From Dactylorhiza incarnata (taxonomy: Eukaryota; Streptophyta; Magnoliopsida; Asparagales; Orchidaceae): a DNA stretch of 64,000 nucleotides. Below, piece by piece: positions 43,887 to 53,834 of the stretch (within the stretch, counting starts at the first letter, position 1; the number at the start of each line of letters is the position of its first letter). Below the pieces are notes generated by a model. The model worked only from the letters and a program-made list of their open reading frames with translations, did not search any database and was not told the DNA's origin. Made by a program: the position numbers and the translations under genes. The stretch covers positions 10,068,001-10,132,000 of the forward strand of contig JAWHQI010000005.1 in assembly GCA_033032865.1 (NCBI GenBank), in the 5' to 3' direction.

Positions 43887-46800
43887 AACGAGAAAACTGA
43901 GCAGCAATTCCGCAGATTTTTGGAAATAATGAAAGGAGTGCAGGTAAGCATACCGCTGATCGAAGCTATTTCTCAAATGCCGGGCTACTCCAAGTTTTTG
44001 AAAGATTTGATCTCAAAGCGGAAGCAATTGGAGGATCTCAAAACCATCGACCTCACTGAGGAGTGCTCTGCCATCATTTCCAATTTACCCACTAAGTGCA
44101 AGGACCCGGGCAGCTTTACGATTCCCTGCAGGATCGGTCATCACCGTTTCAGCCAGGCACTCTGTGATTTGGGGGCATCAATCAACTTGATGCCGCTCTC
44201 TATCTTTCGTGAACTCGGTGCTGGGATCTTGAAGCCAACACAAGTAATGCTGCAGCTTGCTGATCGGTCGATCAAGAAGCCGTCGGGAATCGTCGAGGAC
44301 CTCACAATAGTTGTAAACGGTCTCGCTTTTCCAGCTGATTTTATCATTCTCGACATGAAGGTCGATACAAATGTTCCCATTATTTTGGGGCGGCCCTTTC
44401 TCGCTACTGCTCGTGCTATTATTAATGTGGAGCAGGGGGAGCTCACACTAAGACTGGGGGAGGATGCTATATCTTTCAACGTCCACAGCCCGTCGCAACT
44501 TTTTGAAATTACAGAGTATGAACCAGCAGAAGCGCTTGAAGAATTCGATGGTCAGAACGGTGTGGAGTTGGATGACCGCGTGATGTACCGGCATCACGAA
44601 GATGAGGAAGAAGAGGGTGCACACTCAAATCACCCTGATTTGTCACATTCAAGTGGAGAGCTCTCCAACGATTCAGCTAGGCCAAACCCATGTCCGACTC
44701 TCAAACAACTTCCGGACTCTCTAAAGTACGTGTTTCTTGGAGAAAAAAACACACATCCGGTGATTATTTCTGCAGCCCTGTCCGCCGCTAATGAAACTGC
44801 ATTATTGGGCGTGCTGAGAAGGTACCACAAGGTCTTCGGACGTTCTCTTGCTGACATTAAGGGAATCAGCCCCACGGTCTGCATGCATAAGATCCTCCTT
44901 GAAGATCAGTACAAACCGACAGCACAGCCCCAAAGGCGGCTGAACCCGAAAATGCAAGAGGTAGTAAAGGCTGAAGTGATAAAGCTGTTGGACGCTGGCA
45001 TCATTTACCCAATCAGCGATAGCAAATGGGTCAGTCCAGTTCAGGTGGTACCGAAGAAGGGAGGTATTACTGTCGTTGTCAATGAAAAGAACGAGCTGCT
45101 ACCGACCCGAATGATCACCGGGTGGAGAGTCTGCATCGACTATCGCAAGCTGAACGACGCGACGCGCAAGGACCACTTTCCGCTCCCCTTTATTGATCAG
45201 ATGCTAGAAAGGTTAGCGGGGCAGGATTACTACTGCTTTTTGGATGGATACTCAGGGTACAATCAGATTCTAATTGACCCATCTGATCAAGACAAGACGA
45301 CATTCACATGTCCCTCTGGTACATTTGCGTTCAAAAGAATGCCATTCGGACTGTGTAATGCCCCCGCAACCTTCCAACGTTGTATGCTCGCCATCTTTGC
45401 TGACATGGTGGGGGACTTCCTCGAAGTTTTCATGGATGATTTTACTCTATTTGGCAGTAGCTTCGACATTTGCCTGGCGAATTTGGCCAAGACCTTGAAG
45501 CGGTGTGAAGACACCAATCTTGTCTTGAACTGGAAGAAATGCCACTTTATGGTGCGCGAAGGAATTGTGTTGGGACATAAAGTTTCCCGCAAAGGGCTCG
45601 AAGTGGATCAAGCAAAGGTAAGTGTCATCAGAAACCTCCCTCCACCCATGTCAGTGAAAGGTATTCGAAGTTTTCTTGGTCATGTGGGCTTCTATCGAAG
45701 GTTCATCAAGGACTTTTCCTCCATTTCAAAGCCGTTATCTCGCCTGCTGGTTAAGGATGTTCCCTTCCACTTCAACGAAGCATGCATGCAAGCCTTCGAA
45801 ACTTTACGGGGACAACTCATCTCTGCCCCAATTTTGGTGGCACCCGACTGGACTTTACCTTTTATCATCATGTGCGACGCAAGTGATGTGGCCGTAGGTG
45901 CTGTGCTCGGTCAGAAGAAAGATAAGACTTTTCACACTATTGCGTATGCCAGTCGAACTCTCAACAGTGCACAAGCAAATTATACCACTACAGAGAAAGA
46001 AATGCTAGCCGTGGTCTTCGCCTGTGAAAAGTTTCACTCATATTTGTTACTTTCCGAAGTGATCGTGTACACGGACCATGCCGCTCTCAGGTATCTTTTC
46101 AGTAAGAAAGAATCCAAATCGCGTCTGATTCGTTGGATTTTACTTTTGCAGGAATACAATCTGGAAATCAAAGACAAGAAGGGGGTGGAGAATGTGATTG
46201 CTGATCATCTCTCGCGTTTGGAGTACGACACTCCCAACAGCGTTGCGGAGGAAACGGACGACTATTTCCCGGATGAGAAGTTATTCGCAATTGCTACGTC
46301 TTCTCCAACCGCACCTTGGTACGCAGATATTGCTAATTACTTGGCTTGCAAAACGTTCTCCCCGAATCTGTCCCCCCAGCAAAGACGGAAGCTTGCCTCT
46401 GACTCAAAATACTATTTTTGGGAAGACCCGCTCTTATTCCACACGTGCAGCGATGGGATTATTAGGCATTGCATTCCGGAAGCTGAGTTTCATTCTATAT
46501 TACAGCACTGTCATGACAGAGAAGCTGGCGGGCACTTCGGGGCCGTTCGAACAGCACGAAAAATCCTGCAATGTGGATTGTTTTGGCCGACTCTCTTCCG
46601 GGACGCCCATACCTATGTTACCAAGTGCGATGAATGCCAGAGGACCGGAAATATTTCCCGGCGTGACGAGATGCCCCTTAATAACATGCTGGTCTGCGAA
46701 CCCTTTGATGTCTGGGGAATAGACTTCATGGGTCCCTTCCCGATGTCTCATGGTAAGCATTACATTATTGTGGCAGTTGATTATGTCTCAAAGTGGGTGG

Positions 46801-47618
46801 AAGCTGAAGCGGTGGCCACGAATGATGCCAACACAGTGCTACATTTCATCCACAAGAATATCTTTTCCAGGTTTGGGACGCCGAGAACGATCATCAGCGA
46901 CGGCGGTAGTCACTTTTGCAATAAGCAGTTTGTGCAACTAATGAAAAAGTTCGGGGTCCATCATAAGATTTCTTTGGCATACCACCCCCAAACATGTGGG
47001 CAAGTCGAAGTTTCCAACCGCGAGCTCAAGCGAATAATTGAGAAATCAATACATTCAAATAGGAAGGAGTGGGCTAAAAAGGTCGACGATGCATTATGGG
47101 CTTACCGGACTGCGTTCAAAACACCCATAGGCATGACTCCGTTTCAATTGGTATATGGCAAGGCATGCCACCTTCCGGTGGAACTGGAGCATAAAGCATT
47201 ATGGGCAACCAAATTGTTGAACATGGACATTGGAGCCGCGGCCGAGGTGCGTCGTTCTCAACTCAACGAGTTAGAGGAGCTCCGTCATTTCGCTTATGAA
47301 AATGCTCGTATTTACAAGGAGAAAACGAAGAAATGGCACGATCGGCATATCATTCCTAAGGAGTTCAAAATTGGAGACCAAGTGCTGCTCTACAACGCTC
47401 GTCTCCGCCTCTTCCCTGGGAAGTTAAAATCGAGGTGGAGTGGTCCTTTCTCCGTGACCGCCGTCTCCCCCTTTGGTGCCATAGAAATATCTGGAGATAA
47501 GGGGGACAAGTTTAAGGTCAATGGACATCGGCTGAAGTTATACGATGGTGCCACTATAAACAAGGAATGTCAGTTGTTGACATTGGGAGATAGACATCAT
47601 TCAAGCACCGGCAGCTGA
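43887..47618 (+). CDS. pol: Athila pol of element C: protease, RT, RNase H, integrase, uninterrupted
   Basis: The frame is open for 1243 codons after the gag TGA; the first ATG is at 43929. Counting from about 43920: protease-like [13 protein letters not shown] near residue 83 (Athila elements typically have DLGA) and [10 protein letters not shown] near 155; RT with [20 protein letters not shown] near 405 and the catalytic FMDDF near 503; RNase H with [14 protein letters not shown] near 653 and TDHAALRY; integrase zinc finger ([10 protein letters not shown] ... CDECQRTGN) near 860-905; catalytic DDE with [18 protein letters not shown] and [11 protein letters not shown] near 935-1030; C-terminus [13 protein letters not shown]. 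No chromodomain. All catalytic residues I could check are present. Translation would need readthrough of the TGA, an internal start, or the TGA to be a young mutation. Confidence 0.95.
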   Translation, partial: NEKTEQQFRRFLEIMKGVQVSIPLIEAISQMPGYSKFLKDLISKRKQLEDLKTIDLTEECSAIISNLPTKCKDPGSFTIPCRIGHHRFSQALCDLGASINLMPLSIFRELGAGILKPTQVMLQLADRSIKKPSGIVEDLTIVVNGLAFPADFIILDMKVDTNVPIILGRPFLATARAIINVEQGELTLRLGEDAISFNVHSPSQLFEITEYEPAEALEEFDGQNGVELDDRVMYRHHEDEEEEGAHSNHPDLSHSSGELSNDSARPNPCPTLKQLPDSLKYVFLGEKNTHPVIISAALSAANETALLGVLRRYHKVFGRSLADIKGISPTVCMHKILLEDQYKPTAQPQRRLNPKMQEVVKAEVIKLLDAGIIYPISDSKWVSPVQVVPKKGGITVVVNEKNELLPTRMITGWRVCIDYRKLNDATRKDHFPLPFIDQMLERLAGQDYYCFLDGYSGYNQILIDPSDQDKTTFTCPSGTFAFKRMPFGLCNAPATFQRCMLAIFADMVGDFLEVFMDDFTLFGSSFDICLANLAKTLKRCEDTNLVLNWKKCHFMVREGIVLGHKVSRKGLEVDQAKVSVIRNLPPPMSVKGIRSFLGHVGFYRRFIKDFSSISKPLSRLLVKDVPFHFNEACMQAFETLRGQLISAPILVAPDWTLPFIIMCDASDVAVGAVLGQKKDKTFHTIAYASRTLNSAQANYTTTEKEMLAVVFACEKFHSYLLLSEVIVYTDHAALRYLFSKKESKSRLIRWILLLQEYNLEIKDKKGVENVIADHLSRLEYDTPNSVAEETDDYFPDEKLFAIATSSPTAPWYADIANYLACKTFSPNLSPQQRRKLASDSKYYFWEDPLLFHTCSDGIIRHCIPEAEFHSILQHCHDREAGGHFGAVRTARKILQCGLFWPTLFRDAHTYVTKCDECQRTGNISRRDEMPLNNMLVCEPFDVWGIDFMGPFPMSHGKHYIIVAVDYVSKWVEAEAVATNDANTVLHFIHKNIFSRFGTPRTIISDGGSHFCNKQFVQLMKKFGVHHKISLAYHPQTCGQVEVSNRELKRIIEKSIHSNRKEWAKKVDDALWAYRTAFKTPIGMTPFQLVYGKACHLPVELEHKALWATKLLNMDIGAAAEVRRSQLNELEELRHFAYENARIYKEKTKKWHDRHIIPKEFKIGDQVLLYNARLRLFPGKLKSRWSGPFSVTAVSPFGAIEISGDKGDKFKVNGHRLKLYDGATINKECQLLTLGDRHHSSTGS

Positions 47619-49409
47619 TTTTCCCTTCTTGTTTCTTTTTGTTGCAAAACTCTATTTTTGAGTATTTCTTTTTAATTCCTGCACTCTTTATAAACACTGT
47701 TAATACAGGTATTTGGTCCAGCTTAAGGACGTTAAATGAAAGCGCTACTGGGAGACAACCCAGATTTCCTGTTTTCGTATTTCTTTTTATCTAACTTCTT
47801 TTAGTTCAGCTTTTGTATCTGCTTTTGTTGCTTTGAGTTTGTGCTTGCAGGTTTTGTGTTCGATGGAGCGGACGTTGCGGACTGTTCTTGATCTTACACG
47901 CCAATCGTCTGGTATGCTCATTTCTGAGCATTGGGTAACACTTCCTCCCCTCTTTCCGCTTCAAATTTCTAGATATCGTGTTTAGCTTAAGTCTGGGGGA
48001 GCGGTTGCTATTATCCACTGTGCACGAGCTGCATTGCATACTAGAAGGTTGCTTTTTATTTATCATTTTCATTATCATCGTTGCATTCTTCTCACACCAC
48101 TTCACCCACTTGAGTGCGTGCTTGTCTTTTTGTTGTTGTTCCGTTTAAACTAGTTGGTTGGAATGTGAAATAGGTTGTTAACGCAGGAATTATTATTTGG
48201 AGTGCGATGTTGACTCATGTAGTGTTCTAGTCACTTCGCATGCTATGGTAGAATTTGTGTAGAACTAGGTTTTCTTTATGCATCTAATTTATGTTTAGTA
48301 TTTCTGCGTAAATTTAGATTTAATATACTCAAGTGGTGAATTTGTATGGAATTGACGATAACCCGGTGTTGTGTGTGTGCGATTGCTAGTCGTGTGTTGC
48401 TCGAGTCGGGAGGAAGGTTTATCTTTCTCGTGGGCTAAGAACTTGCCCCAAGCGACTCTCGAAGCATGGGTGAGAGCTACTCGTTGAGTTAAAAATGACG
48501 TAGGCCACCATTTGGCTAGTTTGAGCTTTGATTATTCCATGTCCATTTCATTCACCTTTGCAAGCCAATTTTGTGCCTACCAATCCTTTGTTCAGCTCCT
48601 CTTCATCCACCAAAGCCTGAAGCCTATCCTACACCCGCAACCAAAATGTTTTAACTGTGCTCATAATTTTCAACTTGTGTGATGTTTGGAACCATTGTGT
48701 TATGAAGGGAAAATAAAGTTTATCCGCTGATTTTGAACCAACCGGAGGATACATAAAAGAAGAAAATTATGTAAAAGAAAAAAAAAAGTAGTTTGAAAAA
48801 AAAAGTCTTCCCGAGCTAAAAACAGAAAATCTGTTGGTGTTTGTGAAGTAGGCCGTGTGCACACCTGGTTTTCATGATAAGTCTGGGGGTGTGTCACACG
48901 AGCGTAGTTTGTGGTTTTGTGGGGTGCAGCGTTCCGATAGCTCACTTGGGTTGCGCAACCATCGTGTTTAACTTTGAATATCATACCGTAACCTAAGCCT
49001 CGTTTTAATCCTATAAGTCCTACTGATTTGATTTGCGAGTTTGCTAGCGCCGTGGAGAGAGTGTGACCGGGCGAGCGTATGGTTCACGACGTTGATGGAT
49101 TTCAGCGGAGTTATTCCTAAGCCCCGATCTTTTGCAACACCCGCCTCAGTGTCTCGTCACTTTCATACTGGGCATGATCGTCAAATTCTTCATAATTCAC
49201 CAACTGAGTAAGACTAAATCTTTACTTACGCTTTAATACTTACGTAAATTAGTTAGCATAGTTAGAATCTCTTTCTACTAGAATTTCTACTCGCATGCGT
49301 ATGTTACTTCGCACCGTACTCCCTTGTGTAATTCTCTATGTTAACTATCGTTTTCGCGCTCCGCTGGATTCGTTTGCTCGGGACGCGCAAATAGTTAAGT
49401 CTGGGGGTG
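47619..49409 (+). other. 3' noncoding region of C with conserved blocks and three purine tracts
   Basis: Contains the 63-bp block (47701-47763) with CTGGG-AGACAA-CCCAG stem-loop, the ATGCTCA-TTTC-TGAGCAT hairpin (47914-47931), purine tract 1 (AAGTCTGGGGGAG, 47989-48001), the TTTATCTTTCTCG block near 48420, purine tract 2 (48878-48893) and the 3' polypurine tract at 49396-49409. No env-like frame. Confidence 0.8.
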
Positions 49410-50918
49410 TGATGAGTCCTGATCATATATACATTTATGGACTCATCCGGGCCGTTATTTTGTCAATATCACGCACTTTAGCCTTAGTATAGTCTATATT
49501 TGATAACCCATGCTAGGTGCACATTTAGGCCCACTTTGGTGTGTTTTCGTGTGTATTATCTTTAGTAGTATTCATATGTTGTTAAGTGCCACTTTCAGTG
49601 GCTAGATCTGTGTTTGTGCTGGAATAGGAGGCGTGCAAGTGTTTCCGGTGCAATTCTGCACAGGAACACTGCGCACGATCACTTGTTCTAGTGCGCACGA
49701 CCACCGGTCGTGCGCCACTAATCGTGCGCACTTAACCCTTTTTCACGAGTTCTGTCTGGTGCAGTGCGCACGACCATCGACTCCAGTGCGCACGACCATC
49801 GGTCGTGCGCCACTGCTCATGCGCATTGACCATTAAATTTCTGAGTTCTGTTTGCTGTAGTGCGCACGACCATCAACTCCAGTGCGCACGACCACCGGTC
49901 GTGCGCTACTGGTCGTGCGAACATTGTATTTTATAATGTCGTCTCTTGCAGGTTCTGTCCAGGCAGTGCGCACGATCGCAGAATTCCAGTGCGCACGACC
50001 ACTGGTCGTGCGCCAATGATCGTGCGCAGTATTCAATCCAGCGCCTATTTAAACGCCTGTTGCGATTTTAGGGCGGATCGATCTTCGGGGAGCGAAGTTC
50101 CTGTTCCGTACGCCGCCGAGCACCGCCCTGGAACGCCCCTACTTCATCTTCCACGCAAGGGGAAGCCTCCTCCATCCATTCCAAGCCTTCCTCCATCGTC
50201 CGTGAGTGTTCTCCATCGTCCGCAAGCCTCCAAGCAACCATTTTCGCTTTCCGCCCGGTGAGAAGAAGAAGAGACCTTGAGTCGAAGACGACGGAGCACG
50301 TAGGGAGATTGTGACAGCTCTCTACGCCGGAAGCATTGCCCGTCCGAGTCCGGAGGTAGCTCGACAACCTACCATTCCGGCCGTGAACGGCCGCTAGTCT
50401 TCACCGCCGGTTATTTCTTCCTTCTTTCCCTTCATTGCACTCTTTGAACCATGTACTAGATGAATATTGTAATATTTACTTTGATGGAAATGAATATTTC
50501 TTTGTTTTTCTCCATGGTTTGCTCATGATTCATTCCTTTCTCACTCACTCACTCGCACACGCACGCAAGGTGTTTGCTCCGTGTTAGCAAGAGCTAACGA
50601 CGGTTGTGAAGAGGTGTTTGCGACCCTCACCCTTCCGCACTTGAGTTCACTTCATCCGCCTCACGAAGCACGACATCGCGGTCGTTGCATCCACCTCACT
50701 TTGCGAAGCGGTGTTCTCGACCCGCATCTCTGTTGTTGTTGTTAAAATTAGGAAAACCAACCAAAAACCCTTCTTTGTGTTTGTGAAATGCTTGTGTAAC
50801 AATAATCACTGCGCGATTCGTTCACCCATCCTGCATTCCTCAAGAGACCGACATCCGGGGAATTTATTCTCCACAATTATTACTTGACAGCGACCGGTGC
50901 ACTTGCCGACGCGCATCA
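49410..50918 (+). repeat. 3' LTR of element C
   Basis: 1509 bp, aligned base for base with the 5' LTR without indels. Confidence 0.96.
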
Positions 50919-50923
50919 GTACC

Positions 50924-51271
50924 TTCCATCAGAACCACAATAGAATCCCACATCTCTTTTGCAGAGTTGCAATGAATCAGATTTTGTAGCATTAAATCAT
51001 CAACTGCACCTGCTATGATGTGCTTTGCTTTCTTGTCCAGAGTGACAAGTGCAATTTCGTCCTTTGTCATATCCATCAGTTTCTTTGGCACTTGTTTGGT
51101 GGCATCAATGGTAGAAGCAACCATAGGAATGAAGGGACCTTCCTTAACTATCTGGGAGATTCGGGGATCATTTGCTTCCATGTAGAAGATAACTCTTTCT
51201 TTCCACATTGGGAAGTTCTCCTTAGTGCAAACTGGGAGCTTGGAGGAAAACCTTTCCATGCCTCTGTCCAT
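50924..51271 (-). pseudogene. gag: Copia gag of D, N-terminal part, split by element C
   Basis: On the minus strand, ATG at 51271 (MDRGMERFSSKLP) opens the UBN2-type gag N-terminus: ENFPMWKERVIFYMEAND and AKEMWDSIVVLMEGT. The frame runs into element C at 50918-50923 and resumes at 41143. It lies about 66 bp after the primer site. Confidence 0.88.
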
Positions 51272-51336
51272 AGATAGAGATCTTGACAACGTTGAAGGAT
51301 CTTTAATCTAGGTGTTAACCTCTTAAAGATAACCTC

Positions 51337-51348
51337 CCTCTGATACCA
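51337..51348 (-). other. Primer binding site of D (initiator tRNA-Met)
   Basis: TGGTATCAGAGG on the minus strand, two bases from the LTR end at 51351; the common copia primer site, one base off the usual TGGTATCAGAGC. Confidence 0.88.
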
Positions 51349-51350
51349 AT

Positions 51351-52749
51351 TGAAAGAAATCGTTGTCTACCTAAAGCACCTAGAGGGGGGTGAATAGGTG
51401 ATCTCTACTGCGATTGCGGAATAAAAATTTTGCACAAACACAACAAAATATCAAAGCACAGAGACACAAGATTTATAGAGGTTCCCCAAAGGTGGGTACT
51501 CCTCTCTCCCGCTCCGCCTATCTAGCACTTCGGGCTAGCGTCAGCAACTTCACCAAAACTCGGATTTATCAACAAATCCTACACTCGGAGACTACGGCTC
51601 CTACAAGCTCAGAGAACAACCTCTCCTACAAACTCGGAGTAAACAACTCCTACAACTCGGAGTAAACCACTCCTACAAAATAACTCGGAGTAAAAACTCC
51701 TACTGGAATCAAATATAGTTTGAAACAAAACTTCTCTTTGAATCTGAATAGAGATTAACTTCAGATCTGGAGAAACTGAATCTTCTTCTTCCTTTAGAGT
51801 GAAATCTTGAATCTTCAAAGATTAGGAAGAATAGTGAATCGGCAAACCTGATATGAATATGCCCTTTGATTAAATCGAAAAAATCTTCAATATTGAGAGC
51901 AGCAACTTGATCAAAGGCCTTCTTATCTGAGAAATCTTTAGCAACACTGAAGAATGAAACTTGAGTGGCGCAGAAGTTAGATCTCAGAAAACTTGTTCAG
52001 CAAGAGAGGAAGAAACGGCTAGAAAATATTATCTCTTTTTAACAATCGGGTGCTTTCTTGTGTTTGCCATAAAAATAAAAAACTATTTATAGGGAAACCT
52101 CCAACGGCTCGGGCGACGAACAAGGAGTGATCGCCACATGTACTATACATGGCGGCGAACCCTAATTTTCGAAAATGAAACTGAAATTTGAAATCCGTCT
52201 GTCCGTCATTCGTCGAGTCTTCACGTGAACATTCGACGAATTGACTTGATCTTGAAAAACACGGATAAAACATTGAAAATTGTCTTCTGTTATCATTTGT
52301 CGAAATTCGTCGGGAGTTCTCGAGAACATTCGACGAATATACTTAGCCGCAGAAAATTCTTCTTTAAACTTGAAATTTGGCTTCTGTCTGGATTCGTCGA
52401 GATTCATCAGAACTTCACGAGACATCCCGACGAATTGACTTAGACAAGAATAAAATTCATTCTGAAAACCTGCTCCATTCCTCAATCTTGAAAACCTTCA
52501 ATTATGAGTATATGAAGTACACCCCAATAGAGAATTTACACATGGACCAACACTTTGTTCTACACAATGAGGGATTACATTGTCTAGAACCGTGTTTGGT
52601 GATCCAGTGCAACCTGACTTTGGTGTGCACTTAGCATTAAGACCTGTCATAATACATCTAAACAGAAATCATCAAATACATACTCAATTCAATTTAGTTC
52701 ACTAGGGGACATCTTCAAATCCAGGTAATTGTGGATACAATACCCAACA
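51351..52749 (-). repeat. 5' LTR of element D
   Basis: 1399 bp; on the minus strand TGTTGGG...TTTCTTTCA. Minus-strand TATAAATA at 52084-52091, with the same ATTCGTCG/CGACGAAT pairs upstream. A short direct repeat of CTCGGAGTAAA(A/C)... units lies at about 51640-51700. Confidence 0.9.
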
Positions 52750-53834
52750 GTTGTACCATAAGAGATCCACCCAAAAATTACGATTCGAAAAAAGGTAGAT
52801 CTCTCCCAACAAAAAAGAAGACGAGGTTCGCCAATCCTCACAAACTTAAATGAAATCAAGATAAACACAAGATCGAGAGAAGAAAACCACGATAAAATCA
52901 CCGCTATCGAAATCAACGCAAAAGTATTCCACCACAAGATTTATCTAGAGAGAATCATACAGGGTAGAAATTTCGTTACCCCGCTTGAGATGAGATTTTC
53001 TCAAGCATATAACCGCTCAAATCGCTCTTCAGCGATTCCACCGAATTCATGTCGGATGGAGAGAAACTCGTCCTCCTTCCTGGCTTCACGCCGGAACGGA
53101 TTTTCCCGAAGCCTCGGGATTTTGCACCTTGGTCAAAAAATCTTCAAGGATGATGGAGATTTGAGGATGGCCGATTTCTTCAAGAGAGGAGGAAGAAAAT
53201 ATCCTTCGAGTTGCACGCAATAGAGTGGAGGGAAAGGAGGGGGTAGGAGAAAGTCAAATAGAGGAAGAGGGAGGGGAAATGGAGGGGGCCGAAATTTTGA
53301 GAGGAAGAGGGAGGGGGAAAATAAGGAGAAAGGAGGAGAATTCCAGAATTGGATTTCAATTTCAAATTTCAAATATAATCATCATTGTTCAAATCCTTCT
53401 ATATCATGGCCTATTTATAGGCTTACAAATAAAAGAGGCTACATGCAGCCCAAATAAAAAACAAAACAAACATTGTCTAAATGCACACCAACATAAAATA
53501 AAGTTCAAACAATACAACTAATAATAAAGAAAACATGACAATAATTAATTAATAATTATAGTTGAATAATTATAAATATTAATTAAATATTCATGCGTCG
53601 CGGGCGGAGGTTGTAGCGGCGATGGCGTTCTTCAAAATGGAGCGGCGATGACGTTCTTCAAAATGGTTGTCGCAGCGATGGCGTGCATCATGATTGTTGT
53701 CGCGGCATCGTCCATCTGAATCTTCAAATGTAATCTTGCGGCAGCGATCAAAATAATGCGTCAAGTCTGTGTCGTCAAGGAACTGGTCACGATCATGGTC
53801 ACGAACATATGGAGGGGCGTCATCGCCATCAACA
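52750..53834 (-). repeat. LTR-like G (partial), target of D and inserted in F
   Basis: Minus-strand segment starting TGTTGATGGCG at 53834, where homology to copia pol of F breaks off. Minus-strand TATAAATA at 53412-53419. Direct repeats of GCGGCGATGRCGTTCTTC lie upstream of TATA (about 53610-53680). Downstream of TATA there is a 120-bp pyrimidine-rich leader on the minus strand (purine-rich on plus, 53222-53341). Its end is cut by D at 52750. The family is unknown. Confidence 0.5.

Larger units (their letters stand above)
41144..50918 (+). mobile_element. Element C: young, nearly intact Athila-type Ty3/gypsy retrotransposon
   Basis: Two LTRs of exactly 1509 bp flank an internal region of 6757 bp with an exact tRNA-Asp primer site, gag, complete pol, and the 3' purine tract. 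The target duplication GTACC is present at 41139-41143 and 50919-50923, inside the gag of D. By eye the LTRs differ at about 11 positions (0.7 percent), so it is the youngest insertion here. Only one lesion is seen in coding: an in-frame TGA at 43884-43886 between gag and pol. No env-like frame is found. Confidence 0.96.
31953..52749 (-). mobile_element. Element D: SIRE-like Ty1/copia retrotransposon with a third ORF, interrupted by C
   Basis: Minus-strand copia element: 5' LTR at 51351-52749, primer site at 51337-51348, gag, protease, integrase, RT and RNase H in copia order, a third reading frame after pol, purine tract, and 3' LTR at 31953-33022. Element C (41144-50918) sits in gag. The left LTR lacks its last ~328 bp, lost at the junction with E. 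Frameshifts and stops show the element is no longer functional. GTTGT follows the right end; the partner duplication is lost. Confidence 0.9.

Noticed and set aside
52750..52754. GTTGT as confirmed target duplication of D
   Set aside because: The left end of D is deleted, so there is nothing to compare it with.
53225..53521. 98-codon Glu/Arg-rich frame
   Set aside because: Produced by the polypurine tract; no homology.
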